From contig NZ_CP156082.1 in assembly GCF_039830145.1 (NCBI RefSeq), forward strand, positions 2,932,001-2,996,000: a stretch of 64,000 nt of DNA, read 5' to 3'. This document shows, in pieces, positions 51,755-61,240 of this stretch (the first letter of the stretch is position 1; each line of letters begins with the position of its first letter). Under the pieces are notes generated by a model, which saw nothing but the letters and a program-made list of their open reading frames with translations, made no database searches and was not told where the DNA came from. Source of the stretch: Croceibacterium sp. TMG7-5b_MA50 (lineage in GTDB: Bacteria > Pseudomonadota > Alphaproteobacteria > Sphingomonadales > Sphingomonadaceae). A program made the position numbers and the translations under genes.

Positions 51755-53335
51755 ATGCGCCACCTGATTGCCGCTCTTATGCTGGTTGCCGTGTCGGCGC
51801 CGCCGATCGCGGCGCAGGCGCCGGGCAGGACCTACGACAATCCGATCATCTGGGCGGACTACTCCGATCCCGACGTGATCCGGGTGGGCGACCGGTACTA
51901 CATGGTGTCGTCCAGCTTCCACCTGTCGCCCGGCATCCCCGTGCTGGAATCGGCCGACCTGGTGACCTGGCGGATCGCCGGCCATGTGCTGCCGCGCCTG
52001 TCCTTCGCGCCCGGCTACGACATGCCGGGGCCGCACACGCTGGACGACACGATCAGCAAGCCGGTGGGCGGCACGCGCTATGCCGGTGGAGCCTGGGCGC
52101 CCTCCATCCGTCATCACGACGGCCGGTTCTACGTCTATGTCGCGACCCCCGACGAGGGCATCTTCATGATGAGCGCGACCGATCCCGCTGGCCCGTGGAC
52201 CGCGCCCGTGACCGTCATCGACGAGCCCCGGCTGGAGGATCCGTGCCCGTTCTGGGACGATGACGGCAGCGCCTGGCTGATCCATGGTCGAGTCGGGGCG
52301 GGGCCGCTGATCCTGCACCGCATAACGCCGGACGGGACCCGCGTGCTGGACGACGGCATCACCGTGGCGGAGGACAAGGTGCGCCTGCCCACGCTGGAAG
52401 GGCCCAAGCTCTACAAGCGGGATGGCTGGTACTACATCTTCGCGCCGATCGGCGGCGTCTCGACCGGGCCGCAGGCCGTCGGCCGGGCGCGGTCGATCAC
52501 CGGGCCGTATGAGTGGCGTGACGTGCTGCTGCCGACAGATGCCATCAAGGGGCCGCACCAGGGCGGTTATGTGGAGACGCCCGATGGCGCCGGGTGGTTC
52601 GTGCACTTCAACTCCACCGGCGCGTTCGGCCGCATCACGCACCTGCAACCCGTCCGGTGGCAGGATGGCTGGCCGGTGATGGGCGATGCCCCGGCGGGCG
52701 CCACCGGCGGTACGCCCGTGGCCCGCCACGCCGCTCCCGCCGTCGCGCCCGACGCCCCTCGCTTCGCGCTGCAGGCATCGGACGAGTTCGCCGACGCGCG
52801 GCTGGGGCTGCAATGGCAGTGGAACCACAATCCCGACAATTCCCGCTGGAGCCTGGCGCAGCGCCCCGGCTTCCTGCGGCTGGCGGCCGGCACCGCCGAC
52901 CATCTGGTCACCGCGCGCAACACGCTGACGCAGATGCTGACCGGCCCGCGCATGATCGCCACCGCCCGGATCGAGCTGTGGCGCATGGCCGAGGGACAGC
53001 GGGCCGGGCTGACCATGTTCGGCGTCCGGCCAAGCTGGATCGGCGCGGTGCGCGACGGCGGCGTCACACGCCTGGTCTTCGCCAGCGAGGGGCGCGAAAC
53101 GGCCGGACCGATCCTGCCGGACAGCGTGCTGCTGCGCGTGGATGTGGGGCCTGACCAGCGCGCGCATTATTCGTGGAGCACCGACGGGCGGGACTTCGCG
53201 CCCTTTGGCGAGGTGCTGGAACTCTCGCCGTTCTCCTGGTGGCGCGGTTCGCGCCCGGGCCTGTTCACCTTCACCCGCGCGGCCGAGCCGGCGGGGGAGA
53301 TCGACGTCGACTGGTTCCGCGTTGAACCCCGGTAG
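51755..53335 (+). CDS. GH43 exported beta-xylosidase/alpha-L-arabinofuranosidase type
   Basis: Enzyme of 526 residues with a signal peptide ending at IAAQ. A five-bladed propeller with the GH43 residues: Asp in WADYSDPDVIRVGD, Asp in EPRLEDPCPFWDDDG and Glu in PTLEGPKLYKRDGWYYI. The C-terminal part from about 330 is a concanavalin-like beta-sandwich (ASDEFADARLGLQWQWNHN), common in this family. It removes arabinose or xylose side chains, fitting the arabinan and arabinogalactan branches of pectin. GGGGAGAG supports the start. Divergent from the second TonB receptor. Confidence 0.92.
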   Translation: MRHLIAALMLVAVSAPPIAAQAPGRTYDNPIIWADYSDPDVIRVGDRYYMVSSSFHLSPGIPVLESADLVTWRIAGHVLPRLSFAPGYDMPGPHTLDDTISKPVGGTRYAGGAWAPSIRHHDGRFYVYVATPDEGIFMMSATDPAGPWTAPVTVIDEPRLEDPCPFWDDDGSAWLIHGRVGAGPLILHRITPDGTRVLDDGITVAEDKVRLPTLEGPKLYKRDGWYYIFAPIGGVSTGPQAVGRARSITGPYEWRDVLLPTDAIKGPHQGGYVETPDGAGWFVHFNSTGAFGRITHLQPVRWQDGWPVMGDAPAGATGGTPVARHAAPAVAPDAPRFALQASDEFADARLGLQWQWNHNPDNSRWSLAQRPGFLRLAAGTADHLVTARNTLTQMLTGPRMIATARIELWRMAEGQRAGLTMFGVRPSWIGAVRDGGVTRLVFASEGRETAGPILPDSVLLRVDVGPDQRAHYSWSTDGRDFAPFGEVLELSPFSWWRGSRPGLFTFTRAAEPAGEIDVDWFRVEPR

Positions 53336-53346
53336 AACCACGAGAC

Positions 53347-53372
53347 ACGGTTGACGATGGATTAACCGTTTT
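53347..53372 (+). terminator. Weak hairpin with T run behind GH43
   Basis: ACGGTT and AACCGT form a 6-bp stem with an 11-nt loop, followed by TTT, 11 nt behind the GH43 stop. It fits a weak intrinsic terminator before the autotransporter gene. Confidence 0.4.
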
Positions 53373-53457
53373 CGCCCCATCCCTCCCGCGTGGCCGACAA
53401 CCGGGCTGCGGCATCAGGCCGTCCCGGTTCCCGTCGGTGGGTAGGGATTGGCGAAAC

Positions 53458-56400
53458 GTGAAGAATCGGGTGAAATTGCTGGCGTCGACCGCCTTGGTGA
53501 TGAGCGTGGCGATGGGCGTGGTGGATGCGCGCGCGCAGACCGCGACGATCGTCGATGGCGCGGGGCAGAAGGGTTACATCATTTCCGGCGACGTGCCGCC
53601 GGTCAACGGGACCGTGCGCCCGGCCGTGACAACGGTCGGCAACGATGCGCAGGCAACGGTGTTCACCAACTTCAACACGGAAGGCGGCGCCGGATCGGGC
53701 GGCGGCGGCGGCTTCGGCGGCGTGTTCTTCGTCGACCAGGGCGCGGCGCTGACGCTGAACAATGTCAGCTTCTCCAGCAACATCACCAAGGGCGGCGAGG
53801 GCGGCGGCGCGCCGATCTTCTCGGTCGCTCCGCAGGTCTTCTCACTGGCGAGCAATTCGGCCGACGCGGCGGCCATCCAGCTCTATTTCCCGCAGATCAC
53901 GGCCAGCTACACCGGCGGTCAGCTGCAGATCACCGGCTTCACCATCGCGCAGGAAAACCCGCTGATCGGCATCGGCGCGGGTGTCGCGCTCGGCGGCGGC
54001 AGCGTGGGCGCGACGGTCGGCTCCATCACCACCGATGGCGCCGGCAACCAGGTCGTCCAGTTCGCGCAGCCGTTCACCTTGCCGAGCGACAATGTCATCG
54101 CCGCCAGCTACCAGGCGGCCGCCAACGGCGACCCGGCGGGCTATTACGTCAGCGGTTCGATCGATCCTGCCAAGCTGCTGCCGGGTGCGGCGGTGTACGG
54201 CACCGGCGTTGCGGCGGGCGTGACGGTGAAGACCGTCACCTATGACAGCAACCAGAAGGTGAAGAGCTTCACCCTGTCCGATGGCTCCACCGGCGCCACC
54301 AACATCGCGGTCGCATCGGCCCAGCAGTTCGAAATCACGCGCTTCGCCGCTTCCGCCGGCTCGCAGCTGTCCAACGTCATCGCCCCGCCCGCGGGCACTA
54401 CGCTCGCCGGGTTCGAGGTGGGCATGACCGTGACCGGCAACGGCGTTCCCCCCGGCACCACCGTCACCGGCATCGATGCGGAAACCGGCGCGATCACCCT
54501 GTCCAACCAGGTCAACCTCAACACCGTCACTTCCCTGAAGGCGGCGTCCAACCCGGTCGTGTCGAATGGCGCGAATGCGGTGGTGAAGGTGAACTCCACC
54601 GCCGGCATGACCCTCGGGCAGACGATCAGCGGGCAGGGCATCCCGGCCGGCACGACCATTCTGGCGATCAACGATGACGAGATCACGCTCAGCAATGCGG
54701 TCGGCGCGGAGGGTCTGAACGCGATCGCCAAGGGCAAGATGCTGGTGACGCTGAGCCCGGTGGCCAGCATCGACACCGGCGCGCGCACCGTGACGCTGGT
54801 GTCGATCAGCGGCATGAAGATCGGCCAGGTGCTGACCGGCGATCCGTCGATCCCGGCGAATGCGGTGGTGACCGGGATTGATCCCGTCACCCGCACGGTC
54901 AGCTATCGCATCGATCCCTCTGTCGCCAATCTGGTGAAGGGCGGCTCCATGAACGGGATCGTGTCCGCGGGCGCGATCGGCGCCAATGGTGGCAACGGCC
55001 GTACCGCCAGCAACTTCAACGCGATCCTGAATGATGGCGAGGGGTCGAGCGGCACGAACGGCTACAATGCGGGCGCCGGCATCGCGGCCGCCGGCGGCAA
55101 TGGTGGTTCGGGCGGCAGCGGCAGCAGCGGCGCGCCGATCAACACCGCGCTGGTGATCAACGTCGCCGATCTGGGTATCGAGGTCGGCATCAAGGCGGCG
55201 GAAGTCGCCGGTGCGCTCGCCACCTTCCCCCCGGGCGCCGCCCTGTCCGCCGCGCTTGCGGTGGAAACGGCGCGCGCGGGCGTGCTGCTGGCGAAGGCGA
55301 TCGTCGATCTCGCGACCTGGAATGTCGATCTCGCCAACGGCAAGGTCGCCTTCGGCGGTTCCGGCGGCCAGGGCGGCCAGGGCGGTGACGGCGCGACCTT
55401 TTTTGGCGGCGGCGCTGGCGGCGGCGGCGGTTCGGGCGGCGGCGGTGCGCTGCGCATCACCGATGGCGGTGCCGGCGGTGATGGTGGCGACGGTGGCGCG
55501 GGCGGCTTCGGCGCGGGCGGCGGTTCCGGCGGTGCCGGGGGCGCGGGTGGATCGGGCGGGCAGAGCCTGTCCGGATCCGCGGGCGCCGGTGGCGAGGCGG
55601 GCTTCGGCGCGGGTGCCGGCTCGTCGGATGGTCGCGGCGGCGGCGGCGGATCGGGCTATGGCGGCGCGATCTTCGTGCGCGATGGCGGCGTGCTGCAGAT
55701 CACCGGCGACGCGCTGTTCGACAACAATGCGGCGCTTGCCGGGTCGAGCAACAATGGTGGCCTGTCCGGCAATGCCGCGGGCAGCGACCTGTTCATGATG
55801 CGCGGCTCGTCCGTCACGCTCTCCCCGGGGGAGGGCAAGGTCATCACCTTCAACGGCACGATCGCGGATGACAGCGCTGCCAGCATCGGCGGCAGCTCCA
55901 TCGCGTCGGGCTATGGTGCGGACATCCACATCGCGGGCGGCGGGCTGGTCCGGTTCAACAACGCCAACACCTATACCGGCACGACATACCTGCACGGCGG
56001 CACGCTGCGCGCCGATGATGGCGTGGGCATCCATGCCAACAGCCACATCCTGTTCAGCGGCGCCGGCACGATCGGCGGCGCGACCCAGCTTTCGACCACG
56101 GACGCGGGCACGCTGCTGACCTCGGGCACGATGACGCGCCGCGTCGGCGTGCAGCCCAACCAGGTATCGTGGACCGATGCCACGCAGACGGCGGGTGGCA
56201 GCGGCGGTTTCGCCGCGCTGGCGAACGGGCTGACGCTGAACTTCGGTTCCCTGAATGGCGGCCAGGGGCAGGACCTGACCTGGAACGCCGGTGGCTTCGT
56301 CCGCACGGCCGACACGCTGGTGTTCGGCTCCAACGCGGCGGAGGCGACGGGCGCCGTCCGCCTGCAGAACAACATCAACCTGAACGGGAACAACGGCAAG

Positions 56401-59400
56401 ATCGCGGTCTATGACAATGCAGGGGGCACGGGCGATTTCGCCTTGCTGACGGGCAATGTCACGAACGGCTACCTGACCGCCAACAGCGTCAATTATGCGG
56501 GCCAGCTTTATCTGACCGGGCAGAACACGCTGCGCGGCATCACGGTCAATAACGGCCTCGTCTCGACCAGGCTGGGCGAGCAGTCGGGCCGCCTGATGGA
56601 TGCGGCGCATGGCGGCTACGCCATCGTGAACGGCGGCACGCTGCGCCTCGCCAATGGGGAGAAGCTGACCAGCGTCACCGTCGGCTCCGCCGGTACCCTG
56701 CTGGCCGATGGCGTGACCAGCACGGCCGGGATCGCCAATGCGGGTTCGATCCGCTTCGGCATGGCTGCCACGACCGGGGACATCCAGAACACCGGTCGTC
56801 TGGTGTTCAACGACCTCGTCAACGCCGGCAACGTCGCCAACCTGATCGACGGCGCGAACATTGGCACGATCCTGCAGAACGGCGACATGACGGCCCTTAC
56901 GGTGACCAACAATGGCACCTGGGCGATGAATGCCGGGCTGACCGCCGCGGGCGTGGTCTACAACAATGGCCTTCTCACCGTGACCGGCGACCGCACGCTG
57001 CGGACCGTCGCGTTCGTCGGCAATGGCGACGGCGCGGTGCTGCTGGGCGGCGTCGACGGAACGGCCGGGTCGCTGACGATCGAACAGGCGGGTTACGGCT
57101 CGTTTGCCGGTGTCTTCGCGGGCGAAGGCAGCCTGACCAAGACCGGTCTGGGCCGCCTGGCGCTGACCGGGCAGAACAGCTTCACCGGTGGGCTGGAGAT
57201 CAAGGCGGGCGGACTCGAGACCTATCTGGGCGGCACCCTGGCGGACACGCTGGATGTGTCGGTGGCCGACGGCGCCTATTACCTGAACGGTACAGCCGAT
57301 GTGATCGGCAACCTCACCAATGCCGGCCAGACGATCGCGTTCAACAATCTGGGCGTGGCATCGCTGACCAACGCCGCGACCGGCTATATGCGGGTCGACA
57401 ACGGCTTCGTTTCGGCGGGCGACGTGACCAATGCCGGGTCGCTGTGGATGCACGATGGGTCGATCAGCCATGTGAAGGGCAAGCTGGTCAACACGGGCGA
57501 ATTCGACAATCTCGGCCAGCTGCTGGTAGACGGGGAAGTCCGCAACGAAGCAGGCGCCAGCTTCGAGGTGTTCGGCTCCGGCGCCAGCCAGTTCGGCAGC
57601 CTGGCCAATGCCGGCACGATCCACGCCGCCCACTCGCTGACGGTCACCGGCGCGGTCGATAACGCGGCGACGGGTACGATCAACCTGCACACGGGCTCCG
57701 CAGCGCAGCTGGGCAGCCTGACGAATGCGGGCACCATCGTCAGCGACGATGTACTGACCGTGGCGGGCGCCTACACCCAGAACGCCGGCACGCTGACCGT
57801 CAATGCCGACCTCTCCACCGGATCGCTGTCCGGCGAAGGCGGCGACATCGTGCTGAACGGCGGGACGCGCATGCTGGTGAACCAGGGCGCCGACGGCAGC
57901 TATGCCGGCACGCTGACGGGCACCGGTACGCTGACCAAGACCGGCGCCGCCACGCTGACGCTGGCGGGCGGGGAGGACAGCATCGCGCCGACCTCGCTGA
58001 CCGTGGCCCAGGGTCAGGTGATCGCGGCCAATGCCGACATCTTCGGCGATGCGCTGGCGGTGGGCGTCGCTGCACCGGGCGTGCTGTCGATCGACGGCAA
58101 CCAGGCGATCGCCACGCTGGTGAACCAGGGCATCGTCCGCCTCAACGCCGACCTCGCCACCAGCGGCGGCACCGTGAATGACGGCCGTACGGAGGTGAGC
58201 GGCATCCGCCGGCTGTACACCACCACCTTTGCCGGCGCGCCGAGCGGCGAGGTCGTGCTGAACGAGGCAGCGGGGCTGACGATCGACCAGTCGGGCGACA
58301 GCACCTATGCCGGCATCTTCAGCGGCGCGGGCACGCTGGCCAAGACCGGCGCGGGCACGCTGACGCTGACCGGCGCCAGCACCCACACCGGCGGCCTGGC
58401 GGTGGCTGCGGGCACGCTCGACACCACCGGCGGCGGCACCCTGGCCGACACGCTGGACATCACGGTGGCACGCGATGCGGTCTACACCATCGGCACGGCC
58501 GACGTGGTCCGCGGCGTCACCAATGCCGGCACGCTGACGGCCAGGGCGGACTACGGCGTCGCCTCGCTCGCCAACAGCGGGACGGCCACGGTGGAGGCAC
58601 AGTTCCTCGCCAATGGTGACGTGGGCAACAGCGGCCTGCTGGCGCTCGGCAGCCAGTCCGCCTCGCGCGTCGGCGGCAAGCTCACCAACAGCGGCACCGT
58701 CACCGCCGCCGGCACGCTGCTGGTGGACGGCGACCTCGCCAACGAGGCGGGTGCGCAGCTGCGGCTCGCCAGCGGCGGCGGCAGCCGGTTGGCCAGCCTG
58801 ACCAATGCGGGCGCGGTCGATGCGGCGCACACGCTGGTCGTGACCGGCGCGGTGGCCAACGCCGCCTCGGGCTCGATCACCTTCCAGAACGGCTCGAACC
58901 CGCTGCTGGGCAGCCTGACCAACGCCGGCACGATCGTCAGCAACGACGTGCTGACCGTGGCGGGCGCCTACACCCAGAACGCCGGCACGCTGACCGCCAA
59001 TGCCGACATGGCCACCGGATCGCTGTCCGGCGAAGGCGGCACCATCGTGCTCAATGCCAACCGCCTGACCATCAACCAGACGGCTGACGGCACCTACAAG
59101 GGGGCGATCACCGGCAGCGGGACCGTGACCAAGACCGGGACCGCCACGCTGACGCTGGCGGGCGTGGTCGACAGCTTCGCGCCGTCGCTGCTGGCGATCG
59201 AGCAGGGGCAGCTGACCGTCGCCAATGCCGGTTTGCTGGATGACGCGCTGATCGTGTCCATCGCGGCGCCTGCCACCCTGGCGTTGCAGGCCGACCAGAC
59301 CATCCGCGACCTGACCGGCGCGGGCACGCTGAACATCGCGGACAACACCCTGACCCTTGCCACCGGCGGCAACTTCACGGGGCAGGTGAACGGGACCGGG

Positions 59401-61185
59401 CGCATTGCGCTCGCCTCGGGCGCGCTGAACCTCAACACCGCCGGCACGGTATCCAGCGCGTCGCTGACGGTGCGGCCGGGCAGCACGCTGAATGTCAGCA
59501 GCTCGACCACGCTGAAGACCGGCACGCTGAATGCCAGCAACAGCACGGTCAACCTGGCGGGCACGGCCACGGCGACCAGCACCACGCTCACCGATGGCAG
59601 CTCGCTGCACCTCGGCAACAGCATCGCGGTCAACATGCCGGGCGCGATCCTTGGTCACCTGACCAGTGACACGACGGTGATCGACGGCAATGCGCGGATC
59701 AGCGGCAACGGCACGGTCAGCGGCAGCACCCGCGTCGGTGGCAACACCCGCGGCGTGATCGCCCCGGGCAACTCGCCGGGCATCATGACCTTCAACGACC
59801 TGTCGCTGGGCAACAATGCCCTGGTCGTGATCGAGATCGACGGCAATGCGGGTGCGGGCGTCGCGGGCGGGTTCGACCGGGTGATCGTGGACGGCAGGCT
59901 GAACCTGTCGGGCACGTCGGTGCTGGCCCTGGACCAGAGCGGTGCGGGCAACAGCTACGAGCTGCCGGTCGGCACGGCGATCCAGGTGCTGCAGTATGCC
60001 CCGGGTGCCGTCAGCGGTTCGTTCGGGTCGGTGACGCAGGCAGGCTTCGGCCAGAACCTGGCGCTGAACCTGTCGAACGGCACGGTCGTCGGCATGGGGT
60101 CCTACACGCCGCAAAGCCTGTCGGACACGGTGGCGATCACCGCCAGCCAGGAAGGCGCGCTGTCCGCGATGCTGGTCAGCACGGCGGGCGGGGTACCGCA
60201 ATACCACGGCGGCAACCTGCTACAGGCGCTGACCGCCAACGTGGCGGGCGAGCGTGAGGCCACGCAGGCGAGCTTCGCCCGCTGGTCGCCCGATGCTTAT
60301 GCCGGCATCACCGACGGGATGCGCGCATCCATGATCGACGGCCTGGTCGATGTGGGCGACTACCAGACGCTGAATGCGGGCGAGACGGCGATCACCGGTG
60401 GTATCGCCGGCGGGGCGCTGCGCGGGATCGATCGGGACGGCTATGCCCGCAACCGGTTCCATGACACCGCCTACCAGATCGGCGTCAGCCACGACCTGTC
60501 CATGCTGCGGGTCAATGTCAGCTATGTCCATTCGCAAGGCGGTTTCCGCAGTGCGAACATGGATGCGGATCTGAACGGCAACCAGGTCGGGCTGAGCCTG
60601 TCGGCCCCGCTGACCGGGGACCAGGCGCTGCGCCTGATTGGCCGGGTCGCCTATGGCAGCTACACCGCGGACGGGACGCGCAACGCCATTGCCGGCGCTG
60701 CCCGCTTCGGCTCGGTGGATGCGGAAAGCGTCGTCTATGGCGGCGGCCTGGGTTACCGGCAGCAGTTCGGCCGTGTCTGGCTGAACACCTCGGCAGAGGT
60801 GCTGGGCATCAACCAGACGGTCGATGCTTTCGAGGAGACGGGCGAGAACGGGTTCGACCTGTTCCGGATCGCCAGGCAGCAGCGTGACACCGGCTTCGGC
60901 CGCCTGAACACGCAGCTTGGCTATGCCATCAGCCCGGCCGCGCAGGCGTTCGTGAAGGTCGGCTACGTCCACGAGTTCAAAGACGGACTGACCGCGATCG
61001 ACGCCCAGACGGTCATCGATCCGGTCAGCGTGACCATGACCAATGCGGGCCTCGGCCGCGACCGGGTCGATGCCGGGATCGGTGCGCAGTACGACGTCAC
61101 CCGTCGCCTGCGGATCGGTGTGGAGGGCAGCGCCGGCAATTACGGCAGCTACCGCGTCGGGGGCACCATCCGCCTCGTCATGTGA
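53458..61185 (+). CDS. Giant autotransporter with repeat-built passenger
   Basis: Protein of about 2,575 residues. A signal peptide ends at ARAQ; a beta-helix passenger follows with a Gly-rich early part, four fold-like repeats at about 245-485, an Ala-rich helical insert at about 561-635, a glycine-rich block at about 635-737, and autotransporter-associated beta-strand repeats (GTGTLTKTGAATLTLAGG type) in two large tandem modules at about 1206-1956. The C-terminal barrel covers the last about 290 residues and ends GGTIRLVM, with Met instead of the usual aromatic. The GTG at 53458 gives a normal signal peptide; a GTG 21 nt upstream has no ribosome-binding site. Probably an adhesin; no catalytic motif seen. 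Confidence 0.9.
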   Translation: MKNRVKLLASTALVMSVAMGVVDARAQTATIVDGAGQKGYIISGDVPPVNGTVRPAVTTVGNDAQATVFTNFNTEGGAGSGGGGGFGGVFFVDQGAALTLNNVSFSSNITKGGEGGGAPIFSVAPQVFSLASNSADAAAIQLYFPQITASYTGGQLQITGFTIAQENPLIGIGAGVALGGGSVGATVGSITTDGAGNQVVQFAQPFTLPSDNVIAASYQAAANGDPAGYYVSGSIDPAKLLPGAAVYGTGVAAGVTVKTVTYDSNQKVKSFTLSDGSTGATNIAVASAQQFEITRFAASAGSQLSNVIAPPAGTTLAGFEVGMTVTGNGVPPGTTVTGIDAETGAITLSNQVNLNTVTSLKAASNPVVSNGANAVVKVNSTAGMTLGQTISGQGIPAGTTILAINDDEITLSNAVGAEGLNAIAKGKMLVTLSPVASIDTGARTVTLVSISGMKIGQVLTGDPSIPANAVVTGIDPVTRTVSYRIDPSVANLVKGGSMNGIVSAGAIGANGGNGRTASNFNAILNDGEGSSGTNGYNAGAGIAAAGGNGGSGGSGSSGAPINTALVINVADLGIEVGIKAAEVAGALATFPPGAALSAALAVETARAGVLLAKAIVDLATWNVDLANGKVAFGGSGGQGGQGGDGATFFGGGAGGGGGSGGGGALRITDGGAGGDGGDGGAGGFGAGGGSGGAGGAGGSGGQSLSGSAGAGGEAGFGAGAGSSDGRGGGGGSGYGGAIFVRDGGVLQITGDALFDNNAALAGSSNNGGLSGNAAGSDLFMMRGSSVTLSPGEGKVITFNGTIADDSAASIGGSSIASGYGADIHIAGGGLVRFNNANTYTGTTYLHGGTLRADDGVGIHANSHILFSGAGTIGGATQLSTTDAGTLLTSGTMTRRVGVQPNQVSWTDATQTAGGSGGFAALANGLTLNFGSLNGGQGQDLTWNAGGFVRTADTLVFGSNAAEATGAVRLQNNINLNGNNGKIAVYDNAGGTGDFALLTGNVTNGYLTANSVNYAGQLYLTGQNTLRGITVNNGLVSTRLGEQSGRLMDAAHGGYAIVNGGTLRLANGEKLTSVTVGSAGTLLADGVTSTAGIANAGSIRFGMAATTGDIQNTGRLVFNDLVNAGNVANLIDGANIGTILQNGDMTALTVTNNGTWAMNAGLTAAGVVYNNGLLTVTGDRTLRTVAFVGNGDGAVLLGGVDGTAGSLTIEQAGYGSFAGVFAGEGSLTKTGLGRLALTGQNSFTGGLEIKAGGLETYLGGTLADTLDVSVADGAYYLNGTADVIGNLTNAGQTIAFNNLGVASLTNAATGYMRVDNGFVSAGDVTNAGSLWMHDGSISHVKGKLVNTGEFDNLGQLLVDGEVRNEAGASFEVFGSGASQFGSLANAGTIHAAHSLTVTGAVDNAATGTINLHTGSAAQLGSLTNAGTIVSDDVLTVAGAYTQNAGTLTVNADLSTGSLSGEGGDIVLNGGTRMLVNQGADGSYAGTLTGTGTLTKTGAATLTLAGGEDSIAPTSLTVAQGQVIAANADIFGDALAVGVAAPGVLSIDGNQAIATLVNQGIVRLNADLATSGGTVNDGRTEVSGIRRLYTTTFAGAPSGEVVLNEAAGLTIDQSGDSTYAGIFSGAGTLAKTGAGTLTLTGASTHTGGLAVAAGTLDTTGGGTLADTLDITVARDAVYTIGTADVVRGVTNAGTLTARADYGVASLANSGTATVEAQFLANGDVGNSGLLALGSQSASRVGGKLTNSGTVTAAGTLLVDGDLANEAGAQLRLASGGGSRLASLTNAGAVDAAHTLVVTGAVANAASGSITFQNGSNPLLGSLTNAGTIVSNDVLTVAGAYTQNAGTLTANADMATGSLSGEGGTIVLNANRLTINQTADGTYKGAITGSGTVTKTGTATLTLAGVVDSFAPSLLAIEQGQLTVANAGLLDDALIVSIAAPATLALQADQTIRDLTGAGTLNIADNTLTLATGGNFTGQVNGTGRIALASGALNLNTAGTVSSASLTVRPGSTLNVSSSTTLKTGTLNASNSTVNLAGTATATSTTLTDGSSLHLGNSIAVNMPGAILGHLTSDTTVIDGNARISGNGTVSGSTRVGGNTRGVIAPGNSPGIMTFNDLSLGNNALVVIEIDGNAGAGVAGGFDRVIVDGRLNLSGTSVLALDQSGAGNSYELPVGTAIQVLQYAPGAVSGSFGSVTQAGFGQNLALNLSNGTVVGMGSYTPQSLSDTVAITASQEGALSAMLVSTAGGVPQYHGGNLLQALTANVAGEREATQASFARWSPDAYAGITDGMRASMIDGLVDVGDYQTLNAGETAITGGIAGGALRGIDRDGYARNRFHDTAYQIGVSHDLSMLRVNVSYVHSQGGFRSANMDADLNGNQVGLSLSAPLTGDQALRLIGRVAYGSYTADGTRNAIAGAARFGSVDAESVVYGGGLGYRQQFGRVWLNTSAEVLGINQTVDAFEETGENGFDLFRIARQQRDTGFGRLNTQLGYAISPAAQAFVKVGYVHEFKDGLTAIDAQTVIDPVSVTMTNAGLGRDRVDAGIGAQYDVTRRLRIGVEGSAGNYGSYRVGGTIRLVM
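54190..54915 (+). repeat. Four diverged G-x-G-x-P-x-G-T/N-x-V repeats in the autotransporter
   Basis: Four segments of about 60-75 residues share a core of the type V-T-G-N-G-V-P-P-G-T-T-V-T-G-I followed by D and I-T-L-S; examples are VYGTGVAAGVTV, VTGNGVPPGTTVTGI, ISGQGIPAGTTILAI and LTGDPSIPANAVVTGI. They suggest successive beta-barrel- or sandwich-like lobes on the passenger stem. Confidence 0.75.
55360..55668 (+). repeat. Glycine-rich block (PGRS/polyglycine-II-like)
   Basis: About 103 residues of the passenger are dominated by G-G-x triplets (e.g. GGSGGQGGQGGDG, GGAGGDGGDGGAGG, GGGGGSGYGG) with few charged residues. The pattern resembles PE_PGRS-type and polyglycine-II bundles. A 75-residue Ala-rich helical segment stands directly before it. 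Confidence 0.85.
57073..59325 (+). repeat. Two tandem 1.2-kb modules in the autotransporter
   Basis: The stretch from LTIEQAGYGSFAG (57073) to about 58275 recurs from LTIDQSGDSTYAG (58276) to about 59325. Offsets between paired landmarks are 1,203 and 1,197 nt. A 46-nt run beginning CTGACCGTGGCGGGCGCCTA at 57754 and 58951 is identical, whereas other parts differ at protein level. It points to an intragenic duplication with later gene conversion. Confidence 0.85.
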
Positions 61186-61197
61186 CAGGCGAAACTA

Positions 61198-61223
61198 CGG
61201 CCGGCGACGATGTTCGCCGGCCG
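61198..61223 (+). terminator. Strong hairpin behind the autotransporter (first)
   Basis: CGGCCGGCGA and TCGCCGGCCG form a perfect 10-bp stem with a 6-nt loop, 12 nt behind the autotransporter stop. A second hairpin follows 17 nt later. Confidence 0.7.
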
Positions 61224-61240
61224 CAACCGTTGCACCTTTC

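Noticed and set aside
53842-60207. A minus-strand open frame of about 2,100 codons opposite the autotransporter gene
   Set aside because: It follows from the Gly/Ala/Thr-rich, GC-rich codons of the real gene; the product is low-complexity Arg/Gly/Ala with no domain, signal or ribosome-binding site.
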